The notes under the pieces: model-generated
Database searches by the model: none
Told to the model about the DNA's origin: nothing
Seen by the model: only the letters and a program-made list of their open reading frames with translations
Made by a program: the position numbers and the translations under genes
Shown here: one piece after another, positions 1 to 7,566 of the stretch
Position numbering within the stretch: position 1 is the first letter of the stretch
How the letters are laid out: each line of letters starts with the position of its first letter
Source: JAQBVV01 sp965249205
GTDB lineage: Bacteria; Acidobacteriota; Vicinamibacteria; Vicinamibacterales; UBA2999
Reading direction: 5' to 3'
Assembly: GCA_965249205.1 (NCBI GenBank)
Contig: CBDFLL010000004.1
Location: forward strand, 930,001-994,000
DNA: 64,000 bases

Positions 1-1
1 C

Positions 2-307
2 GGAATCGACGCCGAATACTTCATTGCAGGAGAGGCATTAGAGAGCGTTGTGAAGGTCTTGGAGTACAAATACACCGTGGATGGGCTGGTCGAAGAACTT
101 CAGTCGGAAGTTAAGGCGGTCGAGGATGTGGACTTGGTAGTCGCATGGGAACTCGGAGAGAAGTGGCGGCAGATGTTCGATGTCACGTCTTATCTTGACG
201 AAGACCATGTACACCACCGCAGGATGCATGGTGCTACTCACTCTTTCACTCACTCCATGACCGGCAACCATGCCTTCGAAGCGATCGTACTGAAGGACCT
301 AGTCTAG
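2..307 (+). CDS. C-terminal part of an unrecognised protein (cut by window edge)
   Basis: The frame is open from the first bases of the window to a TAG at 305-307, so only about 101 C-terminal residues are visible and the true start lies upstream. The sequence is acidic and soluble, with an ELGEKWRQMF segment and a His-rich stretch (HVHHRRMHGATHSFTHSM). A GTG at position 50 could act as a start, but the coding-like character continues in front of it, so I treat the gene as truncated by the window. I do not recognise a family with confidence; the C-terminus of an ATP-binding or kinase-like protein is one guess. It points toward the convergent cas1-like gene across a 180-base gap, so it may be host DNA or part of the same element. 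Confidence 0.55.
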   Translation, partial: GIDAEYFIAGEALESVVKVLEYKYTVDGLVEELQSEVKAVEDVDLVVAWELGEKWRQMFDVTSYLDEDHVHHRRMHGATHSFTHSMTGNHAFEAIVLKDLV

Positions 308-486
308 GGGACCCGGCGGCCGAGCAAGAGAGGCAGAGGGCCAAGCTCGGCACGGAAGAGTAGAAAGGGCGTGGGCGGTATAAGCGATGCGCCTCGGTCA
401 CGACTTTCGGCTATGCTCCTCAGCGACTCGGGCATTTCGCCGCTCTCTTGAATCTGGAGAAGACGAGATCGTTCCTGATTTCCATG

Positions 487-2040
487 TCACCCTTCTGTCA
501 CCTCGGCTAGCCTCGCGAGAATCAACCAGTGCCGAGGATGTGGACGTCGCCGCCCCGCCCGAACGTCGACGGCATAAGGCCTTGAGACACCAAGCGCCGC
601 CGCCACCGTCGAAGCGGGAAGTCTATAGAGCCGAGGCTGGATCCGATCGTAGTAGACCTGCTCGGTGAGCCAGGCGGGCTGGTCAGACGGATTCCACGCT
701 CGTGCTGCCTGTGTATTCGTCCGCTGTGTTGCAGCGCGGCGTGTTTGCGCGCGCGGGCCCTGCGCGGCAATCCGACCTTGTTCCGCCACTCGACGCATCC
801 TGTCCGGTGCGGTCTTCGCATCGCACTCTTCACAATACGTGTGCCCCTGTCGACGCGGGGCTCCGCAGACACGACACATCCTCGGTGCAGGTGGGGGCGT
901 GCCGGCAGCTCGCATCGTCGCACCCTTCGCCGCCCGTCGGTGTGATTGTGTCAACGGTGTCGCCGGTCCAGCTCCACGCCGAGACCTCGTGGTGCCCGTC
1001 CACAAGGCCTTCGCGACTCGTTCCGCCACGGGCGCAATGGCCCGCGCCCACGTCGGTCCGGTTTCAGCGAGGCGTTCCGCGAAGCTGCCCATCAACCGGC
1101 AGATCCCATCGCGCCGCTCGAAGAACCATTCACGGCGGAGGAACTCGCGCGTGAGCCACTGGAGGACATACGCGTCCACCTGTGGGCGCACCGGTTCCAT
1201 GAGGTCGCAGGCTAGGCTGTCTCTGGCTTTCGTGTCTGCATGCAAGAGGCCGAGTCCCGGATCCAGGCCAAGCGCGGTGGCCGCCAACCGTACTTCGGAT
1301 TCCAGTATCGCGTAGAGATAGTTCAGCATCGCGTTCGGCGGGTTGATGGACAACCTGGGCGAGCCTGTCAAGGGCGAGCGCCGAGCACCGAACGTTCGCC
1401 AGTGTTCCGGTACGCGTGGCAGGTCCTTGCTGGGAAACGCGACCGGAAGTGCTCGCCAGCACGACCAGTACGCTAGCGCCGCCTGCGATTCAATAAAGCG
1501 AATCGCCTCAGTGGTTTTAGCCCGAGATAATCCGTCGCGAGATGCAGTGATCGCCTGGGCGGCAGAGGCGTGGCCCATGACCTCACCCGCGATCCGCGCC
1601 TGTTCAACCAACTTGTGATCGATCAGATCGCGCATGATCGGAATCGCCCCGCCCGAGTGATGCGCGAGGGCTTGAGCACGGCGCAACCGCGCATCATTCG
1701 GTCCCGCCGGACCGGTCGCGAGCAAAACCGACCCATCGCGGTCGAGCATCACGAACGCAGCCTTCTGATCGGCAAGCCAGCGGAGCGCCGCCAGCGAGAC
1801 CATGCCATCAGCCCCGATGACGACGAGACGCCGAAGACCATGCCGCACGCGCGGGAAGCGGGCCTGTCGCCGCGCGGGACCCACGCCATCCTCGACAACG
1901 AGATGACCACGATTGACACGGACGCTGATGCCGTAGCCATACAGCGTCACGATGCCGCGACTGGGCGTAAGTCCTCGCGGAACATGCAGGGGTGAATTGA
2001 GCGCAGGCGAGAGTTGCGGTACGGTGAGCGCAGCTGCCAT
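487..2040 (-). CDS. cas1: Solo Cas1 integrase with C-terminal zinc finger and HTH (casposase-like)
   Basis: The 517-aa product has a Cas1 fold from about residue 30 to 350. A beta-rich N-terminus (LYGYGISVRVNRGHLVVEDG) leads into the helical integrase domain, where candidate metal ligands are visible: a Glu at 247 or 249 (ILESEVR), His267 (GLLHAD) and Asp279/Glu282 (CDLMEPVRP). After the Cas1 core comes an extension with a CxxC...CxxC zinc finger (Cys389, 392, 403, 406) and a predicted helix-turn-helix at about 465-510 (ALGVSRPYAVDVRAG). CRISPR Cas1 proteins usually end after the core. An added DNA-binding domain is typical of casposases and bacterial solo Cas1 proteins. No Cas2, effector or repeat array is nearby. 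It lies 70 bases behind the basic protein ending at 2111 on the same strand, and a family B polymerase is encoded divergently. Role inferred: DNA integration of the surrounding element. Confidence 0.88.
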   Translation of the reverse strand: MAAALTVPQLSPALNSPLHVPRGLTPSRGIVTLYGYGISVRVNRGHLVVEDGVGPARRQARFPRVRHGLRRLVVIGADGMVSLAALRWLADQKAAFVMLDRDGSVLLATGPAGPNDARLRRAQALAHHSGGAIPIMRDLIDHKLVEQARIAGEVMGHASAAQAITASRDGLSRAKTTEAIRFIESQAALAYWSCWRALPVAFPSKDLPRVPEHWRTFGARRSPLTGSPRLSINPPNAMLNYLYAILESEVRLAATALGLDPGLGLLHADTKARDSLACDLMEPVRPQVDAYVLQWLTREFLRREWFFERRDGICRLMGSFAERLAETGPTWARAIAPVAERVAKALWTGTTRSRRGAGPATPLTQSHRRAAKGATMRAAGTPPPAPRMCRVCGAPRRQGHTYCEECDAKTAPDRMRRVAEQGRIAAQGPRAQTRRAATQRTNTQAARAWNPSDQPAWLTEQVYYDRIQPRLYRLPASTVAAALGVSRPYAVDVRAGRRRPHPRHWLILARLAEVTEG

Positions 2041-2110
2041 CGGAGTTTGCCCTCCAGTGGTGGTAAGGGCCTGTCGCCTGGTTCAAACAGGCGAGAGGCC
2101 CGCTTCGTTA

Positions 2111-2902
2111 TTAACGTTTCACGATTGGTCTCGGAGTCCTCGGTTTCTTCCTTGCCTTCTTCTTTCTGCGTGCGGGCTTCGCCGCTCGCGAATCTTCAAA
2201 AGCTTCCTCCGGTCTCGTAGACCCCACGAGGTTGATTGCGGTGCGCGGTCTGACGTCAAAGACGGCACCCGCCAGCGCCCGAGATAAGAACCAGAGTTGC
2301 TTCAACCGGCTAGAGGCTCGCAGCGATTCTGGATAACGCCGACCATTCTTCGCCGCAACGAAGGCTTCGGCGTGCAACGACAAATACAACGGCAACACAC
2401 TCCCAATAGGAAGGGGCCAGTTCGGCACTTCCACTTCTCGGTTCACGCCTGGCTCGACTTCGAGCATCGTCGTCACGTAGGCGTCTTTGCAGATCGCGCG
2501 CACGCGCGCTGGCGTGTCAGCCTTGAGCAGCGCATCGAGTACGCCGGGCTCACCGGGAATCTTCTTCGTCGTCGTGGCGTCCTCGACGGCACGCCAACGC
2601 AGAGACGCTCGATTGGCTGCCCGCTGGCTGTCCCGCACGCTCCTCAGCCATTCACCCCGGTGCGTCGGTTCCACACGCCCACCTTGGATCTCGTCGTCCA
2701 GGACCTCGTGGATGCGAGCGTTCTGCCTGTCAGTGGGGTCAAGACTCGTCTGTTCAATGACCTCTTCCAGTTGCTCGTACTTGCGCCTGTCGAACCACGC
2801 GCGCTGGCTGCCCTCGGCCAACCGCCGGAAATCCCAATAGAACTGATGGGCAAACACGTAGAGCGTTCCAGCGTGCGCACGTGCGGGTCTTCCGGCAGGC
2901 AT
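2111..2902 (-). CDS. Uncharacterised basic protein of the Cas1-polymerase locus
   Basis: The 263-aa protein has no domain I recognise. It begins MPAGRPARAHAG, has an Arg/Lys/Glu-rich helical middle and ends in a strongly basic tail (ARRKKKARKKPR), which suggests nucleic-acid contact. No signal peptide or membrane segment is visible. It is the first gene of the minus-strand pair that continues into cas1, and its start faces the HTH gene across an AT-rich 96-base divergent promoter region. There is no clear ribosome binding site in front of the ATG at 2902, so it may be leaderless or start slightly later. Its position makes it a candidate accessory factor for replication or integration; this is inference only. 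Confidence 0.6.
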   Translation of the reverse strand: MPAGRPARAHAGTLYVFAHQFYWDFRRLAEGSQRAWFDRRKYEQLEEVIEQTSLDPTDRQNARIHEVLDDEIQGGRVEPTHRGEWLRSVRDSQRAANRASLRWRAVEDATTTKKIPGEPGVLDALLKADTPARVRAICKDAYVTTMLEVEPGVNREVEVPNWPLPIGSVLPLYLSLHAEAFVAAKNGRRYPESLRASSRLKQLWFLSRALAGAVFDVRPRTAINLVGSTRPEEAFEDSRAAKPARRKKKARKKPRTPRPIVKR

Positions 2903-2921
2903 AATTACGGGTCAATAAGTT

Positions 2922-2951
2922 TTGACATATCCATAATACACCATTATTGCT
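2922..2951 (+). promoter_or_regulatory. Candidate sigma-70 promoter between divergent transcripts
   Basis: The 2903-2995 gap is markedly AT-rich compared with its surroundings. TTGACA occurs at 2922-2927, followed after 17 bases by a weak -10-like TATTGC. It would drive the plus-strand HTH gene starting at 2999. A strong GGAGG at 2985-2989 sits in front of that start. The promoter call is by consensus match only. Confidence 0.35.
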
Positions 2952-2998
2952 CGGCTAGAACTGGATAACTGCAAGGGCAATAGTGGAGGTGCAGCGTG

Positions 2999-3208
2999 AT
3001 GTACACAGAACGTTTGGCGTTCAATCGCCGTGAAGCGGCCGAGGCGCTCAGGCTCAGTTTGCGAACCGTCGATTACCTGCTCGCCCAGGGCGCGCTTCGG
3101 GGGCGACGCATCGGCCGACGGGTGGTGATCCCGAAGGCTGAAATCGACAAGCTCCTGCGCCACGACACGCCAATCCCGCACAGCGTGCCGCCAACGGAAG
3201 CGCTATGA
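2999..3208 (+). CDS. Excisionase-type helix-turn-helix protein
   Basis: This 69-aa protein is almost entirely a winged MerR/excisionase-type HTH (HTH_17-like): FNRREAAEALRLSLRTVDYLLAQGALRGRRIGRRVVIPKAEIDKLL. Such proteins act as recombination directionality factors or small transcription regulators in mobile elements. GGAGG lies 9 bases before the ATG; an adjacent in-frame GTG at 2996 is an alternative start. The stop overlaps the next ATG (ATGA at 3205-3208), so it is translationally coupled to the following gene. The context suggests it regulates the divergent cas1 and polymerase transcripts or assists excision. Confidence 0.75.
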   Translation: MYTERLAFNRREAAEALRLSLRTVDYLLAQGALRGRRIGRRVVIPKAEIDKLLRHDTPIPHSVPPTEAL

Positions 3209-3768
3209 AGCGCTCAAGGTCGTCCCGGCGTACCCGCATCGCGGCTCGCAGTCGGCAACCCATCCGTGCACGACGGAAGCCGTCCATTCGGAGCGCAGAC
3301 GACTTCTTTGCGCAGCCAGTGCGGGTGCAACGCACGCTCCGACGCGTAGCCGACGCGTTGTCTCGCATGCGCGCAGGCACGTCCTTTCACCGCGCCGCAC
3401 GAGCGGCGGGGACCAGCGGACCGACCCTCCGTCGCTGGGCTGGCTCGGCCTTGCGGAAAGCCCCCAACGGCCGATATGTCGTGCAGCGAAGCGACAGGCT
3501 GGTGCGTGTCCTTCACGTGCTGACGGTGGACGGCATGCGAGAAGGGGCGTTTGACTCCAGACAGGCCCGCGTGGTGGCCGAGCATTGGAATGCCGTGCAC
3601 AAGCACCTCGCAAAAGGTGAGACCGCCGCCGTGGATCGATTCCGAGATGCGCACGTCACCGATCGCGACGGTAACCGGCTCACGTTGCTCACCGATCCCG
3701 CCGCGCTCGATCATCTCGGGGCGGCGGGCGTACTTTCTTTCGAATCAATCTATGCGAGGACAATATGA
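3205..3768 (+). CDS. HTH-containing protein of the Cas1-polymerase locus, function unknown
   Basis: The 187-aa product has a very basic N-terminus (about the first 30 residues), then an HTH-like segment around residues 48-80 (RMRAGTSFHRAARAAGTSGPTLRRW), followed by a beta-rich C-terminal half (GRYVVQRSDRLVRVLHVL ... LSFESIYA). The arrangement looks like a DNA-binding head joined to a small unknown domain. It overlaps the genes on both sides by 4 bases (ATGA), which places it in the middle of a tight operon leading to the polymerase. I recognise this general type from loci with solo Cas1 and polymerase genes but cannot name it. Confidence 0.65.
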   Translation: MKRSRSSRRTRIAARSRQPIRARRKPSIRSADDFFAQPVRVQRTLRRVADALSRMRAGTSFHRAARAAGTSGPTLRRWAGSALRKAPNGRYVVQRSDRLVRVLHVLTVDGMREGAFDSRQARVVAEHWNAVHKHLAKGETAAVDRFRDAHVTDRDGNRLTLLTDPAALDHLGAAGVLSFESIYARTI

Positions 3769-4010
3769 AGAAGATTCCGGCGCGCGACCCAGAGGGTGCG
3801 TACGTCCGTCGCACGACCGCCACCCGGCGCGTGGGCCGGCGACGCTGTGCGTGCGGTGAGAGCCGCCCGCGAGCCCTCATTCCACGCAGCAAGCCGACCA
3901 TCTGCGCCGCCTGCCAGCGGCGGGCGGGCACAAGGGAAGAGCACGGACGACAATCATCATCCGGCGGGCGCTGCCAATCACTCCGTGACGATTCCTGTAC
4001 CAGTCAATGA
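3765..4010 (+). CDS. Small Cys-rich (zinc-ribbon-like) protein
   Basis: The 81-aa frame starts at an ATG overlapping the previous stop by 4 bases. Its centre contains CACGESRP ... CAACQRR, a spacing compatible with a small zinc ribbon. The rest is basic and rich in Ser/Arg, so the C-terminal third may not be conserved. The operon position and overlap support it being translated. A role in DNA or protein contacts within the element is inferred. Confidence 0.5.
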   Translation: MKKIPARDPEGAYVRRTTATRRVGRRRCACGESRPRALIPRSKPTICAACQRRAGTREEHGRQSSSGGRCQSLRDDSCTSQ

Positions 4011-4260
4011 CCACCGCGCAGAGCTCAGCGCGGCGCAGCTGGACTGGCCCAAGGAAACCCGTGAGAATCCTCGCGGCAGCCCAGCGCTGGCAGGCGCGGC
4101 GTGCATTCGCGGGTTCATCGACACCATCGTGTATTTGATCAAACAATCTGTGGCATGGGTAGCCGAGTTGCTGGAAGCGATCGACGCCTTTCTCGTCGAC
4201 CACGTCGGGCCAACGTGGTGGCGACACCCAGACCTCGCCCAATACGCCCCGACGACGTAG
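3985..4260 (+). CDS. Possible small protein immediately upstream of the polymerase
   Basis: A 91-aa frame can begin at a GTG at 3985, overlapping the end of the Cys-rich gene, and ends just before the polymerase start. It contains a hydrophobic to amphipathic segment (GFIDTIVYLIKQSVAWVAELLEAIDAFLV is its span) and ends with Trp-Trp. The Shine-Dalgarno signal is poor, so the start is uncertain. A gene just in front of a family B polymerase would be a natural place for a terminal protein, but nothing in the sequence proves that. Confidence 0.35.
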   Translation: MTIPVPVNDHRAELSAAQLDWPKETRENPRGSPALAGAACIRGFIDTIVYLIKQSVAWVAELLEAIDAFLVDHVGPTWWRHPDLAQYAPTT

Positions 4261-4280
4261 AAAGCCGTCCCATCACGGCG

Positions 4281-7200
4281 GTGCCGGTTGCCATTCGTGT
4301 GTACCCGGTATCGCCAGACGTCTCAAAACGAAAACGCCCCCGCAAGCCGCCCACGCGTTCAGACGCGATGGTGGTCTGGGACACCGAAACACGCGTCGAC
4401 GTGACGCAGCGGCTCACGTTTGGCAGCTACCGGTTTATCGAGCGTGGAGAGTGCCTCACCGAAGCGCTCTTCGGTGCGGATGATCTCTCCACGGCCGAGC
4501 GCCACGTGCTCACGCAGTACGTGGCCATGCAGCCCGCCGACGTCGCGGAGGATGGTGTCGAGCGGCTCTCGCTGCTTTCACGTGCAGACTTCCTCAAACG
4601 CTTCTACCGACTTGTCTACAAGGGGCGCGTGCTCCTGGTCGCGTTTAACCAGCCGTTTGACCTGTCCCGCCTCGCGCACGATGTGACCGATGCACGCGGT
4701 CGATATGCTGGCGGCTTCTCGCTTGGCGTGTGGTCGTATCGCGATGCGAGGGGTCGGGAACAGCGGCATCTGTTCCGGCCGCGCGTGGCGATCAAGCACA
4801 TCGACAGCAAACGCGCGCTGACGGGGTTCACCGGCAGAAATACACCTGATCCCGAGGACCTGATCCCTGAGGAGTCCGAAACGGGAGATCCGGTACGGGG
4901 CCACGCCTTCCCCGGGCACTTCCTTGACCTGCGCACGCTCGCCTTTGCGCTAACGAACCAAGGGCACTCGCTCGAAAGCGCGTGCGACGCCTTCGGCGTC
5001 GAGCATCCCAAGCAATCGGTCGCGGAGCATGGCATCGTCACGCCAGCCTACATTGACTACAACCGGCGCGACGTGCTCGCCACCTCAGAATTGGCGGTGA
5101 AGCTGTTGGAAGAATACGACCGCCACCCCATCACACTCCCGGTGACGAAGGCGTTGTCGCCGGCTGCCATCGGGAAGGCGTACCTGCGGGCGATGAGCAT
5201 TCAGCCGATCCTCCAACGGCAACCGAATTTCCCGCCCGCGTTCGTGGGGCATGCGCAATCAGCGTTCTTCGGGGGGCGGACCAGTGCGCACATTCGGAAG
5301 GTCCCGGTGCCCATCGTCTACGTTGATTTCCTCTCGATGTACCCCACGGTGAACAGCCTCATGGGCTTGTGGCGGTTTGTCACGGCGCGTGAGATTCGTG
5401 TCGTCACGAACTGTGTGACTGAAATTGAAAAATTGCTGCAGGCCTGCGCGCGTTCGCCGGATGAATGGTTCACGCCGACGCAATGGCCACAGCTGACCGC
5501 GTTCGTGCGCGTGGTACCGAATGGCGACGTGCTCCCCGTGCGCGGGAAGTTCTCCGTGGCCGCGCACGATTGGCAAGTCGCGATCCCATACCTGTACGCG
5601 GGTGACGCGCCAAACGACAGCGTGTGGTATGCGCTGCCAGACGTGGTGGCGTCCGTCATCCTGACCGGCCAGGTGCCACACATCGTGGACGCCTTTCGGC
5701 TTGCACCACGGGGCAGGCTACGTCGTCTCTATGCCACAGCGCTCCGGGGCACGATTCCGGTGGATCCCGCCACGCAGGACTTTTTCAAGGTCGTGGTCGA
5801 GGAGCGGAAACGGCTGACGCACCGCGAGGATCTCGCGGAGATCGAACGGAAGCGGCTCGACAAAGCGCTCAAAGTCCTGGCCAACGCGACCAGCTACGGC
5901 ATCTACGGCCAAATGCAACGAGAGGAGAGCGGTCGCCTACGCACAGTGCGCTGCCAGGGGATTGAATCGGAGCCCTACGCGTGCCGCGTCGCGCACGCGG
6001 ACGTGCCCGGCGAATACTATTTTTCGCCGCTCGCGTCCCTGATCACAGCAGCGGCACGACTGATGCTCGCCCTACTGGAACACCACGTCACGGCGATGGG
6101 CGGCACTTACGCGATGGAGGACACCGATTCCATGGCGGTCGTGGCTACAGAGACAGGCGGACTCGTCCCGTGTCCTGGTGGTTCGCATCTGACGAGCGAC
6201 GGGCGCGCAGCGGTCAAGGCGTTGTCGTGGGTAGACGTTACACAGATCTCGAACGCGTTTCGCGCACTCAATCCATACGACTCCAGCGCGGTGTCTGGCT
6301 CCATTCTCGAAATTGAGGAAGATAACTTCGAGCCGAACACGCACCCGAAACGACAGCGGCAACTGTGGTGTCTCGCGATTTCCGCCAAGCGGTACGCTCT
6401 CTTCGTCCGGGATGCCCATGGCGAACCGATCCTGCTGCGCGACACGGTGAACAATCACGAGGACCGGTGGTCTGAACACGGGCTCGGCCATCTGGTGAAT
6501 CCCACCGATCCCAAGCGCGAGGATCGCGAGTGGATCGCGCAGGTGTGGCTGAACCTCGTGCGGCGCGCGCTCGGCCTGACGACGCGCACGCTCCGATTCG
6601 AAGATCTCCCCGCCGTCGGTCGATTAGCGATCAGCAGCCCACCGCTCTTACGACCGTTCGCGGCGCTGAACACGCGCAAACCCTATCGACAGCAGGTAAA
6701 GCCGTTCAACTTTCTGTCGACGTGTCACGTGCGCGCCTTCGGCCATCCGACGGGCGTCCGTCCAGAACAGTTTCAGCTGATCGCCCCGCACGAACCGGAT
6801 CCCACGCGCTGGCTGAAGATGCCATGGATTGACCGCTATTCGACCAAGGCGTACCGCATCACCACAACGGGGCATCACGGCGACCGCCGCACGGCGCGCG
6901 TGCGGACCTACGGAGAGGTCATCGAGGCGTACGACTCTCACCCTGAGGCCAAGTGTGCTGATGCCGAGGGGCGTCCGTGCGACAGGCAGACGGTGGGCCT
7001 CCTCCAGCGGCGCCATGTGCGAATCGATGGCATTACGGCGATTGGGAAGGAGTCAAACAGCTTGGAAGAAGTGCAGGCGGGCCTCGTGCACGACGAGCAG
7101 AACGTCTACACCGAGTACACAGACCCGCGACGCAACGAGTGGCACACCAAGATCTTGCCGGCAGTGAAGCGAGTGCCTCTGGCGACGCTGGTCACAGCGT

Positions 7201-7316
7201 GCATGGGCAGGCTCTCGCGGCGGGCGCTCATCGACATCCGATCCGGGCAAAGCACGCCGCATCGCAGGAACCAGGAATTGCTCGCGTCGATTGTGCGTGG
7301 ATCGCGCGTGCTCTGA
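4281..7316 (+). CDS. Family B DNA polymerase with 3'-5' exonuclease
   Basis: The protein is about 1011 aa if the GTG at 4281 is used; the same frame is open further upstream to 4101. Exonuclease motifs are present in order: Exo I VVWDTETR, Exo II FNQPFDLSRL and Exo III YIDYNRRDV. Polymerase motifs follow: A (VYVDFLSMYPTV), B (KVLANATSYGIYG) and C (MEDTDSM, with the catalytic Asp pair). The roughly 180 residues between motifs A and B are longer than in most replicative PolB enzymes, a place where protein-primed polymerases carry TPR2 insertions, but I cannot assign one. After motif C there is a long C-terminal part of about 390 residues without an obvious domain. It closes the operon beginning at the HTH gene. 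With cas1 it forms the signature pair of casposon-like elements. Confidence 0.85.
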   Translation: MPVAIRVYPVSPDVSKRKRPRKPPTRSDAMVVWDTETRVDVTQRLTFGSYRFIERGECLTEALFGADDLSTAERHVLTQYVAMQPADVAEDGVERLSLLSRADFLKRFYRLVYKGRVLLVAFNQPFDLSRLAHDVTDARGRYAGGFSLGVWSYRDARGREQRHLFRPRVAIKHIDSKRALTGFTGRNTPDPEDLIPEESETGDPVRGHAFPGHFLDLRTLAFALTNQGHSLESACDAFGVEHPKQSVAEHGIVTPAYIDYNRRDVLATSELAVKLLEEYDRHPITLPVTKALSPAAIGKAYLRAMSIQPILQRQPNFPPAFVGHAQSAFFGGRTSAHIRKVPVPIVYVDFLSMYPTVNSLMGLWRFVTAREIRVVTNCVTEIEKLLQACARSPDEWFTPTQWPQLTAFVRVVPNGDVLPVRGKFSVAAHDWQVAIPYLYAGDAPNDSVWYALPDVVASVILTGQVPHIVDAFRLAPRGRLRRLYATALRGTIPVDPATQDFFKVVVEERKRLTHREDLAEIERKRLDKALKVLANATSYGIYGQMQREESGRLRTVRCQGIESEPYACRVAHADVPGEYYFSPLASLITAAARLMLALLEHHVTAMGGTYAMEDTDSMAVVATETGGLVPCPGGSHLTSDGRAAVKALSWVDVTQISNAFRALNPYDSSAVSGSILEIEEDNFEPNTHPKRQRQLWCLAISAKRYALFVRDAHGEPILLRDTVNNHEDRWSEHGLGHLVNPTDPKREDREWIAQVWLNLVRRALGLTTRTLRFEDLPAVGRLAISSPPLLRPFAALNTRKPYRQQVKPFNFLSTCHVRAFGHPTGVRPEQFQLIAPHEPDPTRWLKMPWIDRYSTKAYRITTTGHHGDRRTARVRTYGEVIEAYDSHPEAKCADAEGRPCDRQTVGLLQRRHVRIDGITAIGKESNSLEEVQAGLVHDEQNVYTEYTDPRRNEWHTKILPAVKRVPLATLVTACMGRLSRRALIDIRSGQSTPHRRNQELLASIVRGSRVL

Positions 7317-7566
7317 GGCGCTGCGGGCAGATCGCCTCGCAGACCACATCGGGCCGCAAGCTCAGACCTTCCACGTGCGAGGGATCCATTTCACTAAACG
7401 ACGCGGAGATGGAACGAGGCGAACGCGGCTTGCCGCGATCAGCGGCGCGCGCCAGGCAGCGCGGACTGTAGACACACCCCGCCAGAGACCTCGGGATGTG
7501 GTGGGGCGAGGAAGAGAGACACGGCTCGTTTCGGGCCAATGATTCGCGCGGTCGGGAGACCTATCC

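Noticed and set aside
487..2040. A CRISPR-Cas locus around cas1
   Set aside because: No direct repeats with spacers, no cas2 and no effector are visible on either side; the neighbours point to a casposon-like element instead.
7317..7566. Right terminal repeat of the Cas1 element
   Set aside because: Compared with 308-486 no inverted repeat or direct target duplication longer than a few bases was found, so no boundary is claimed.
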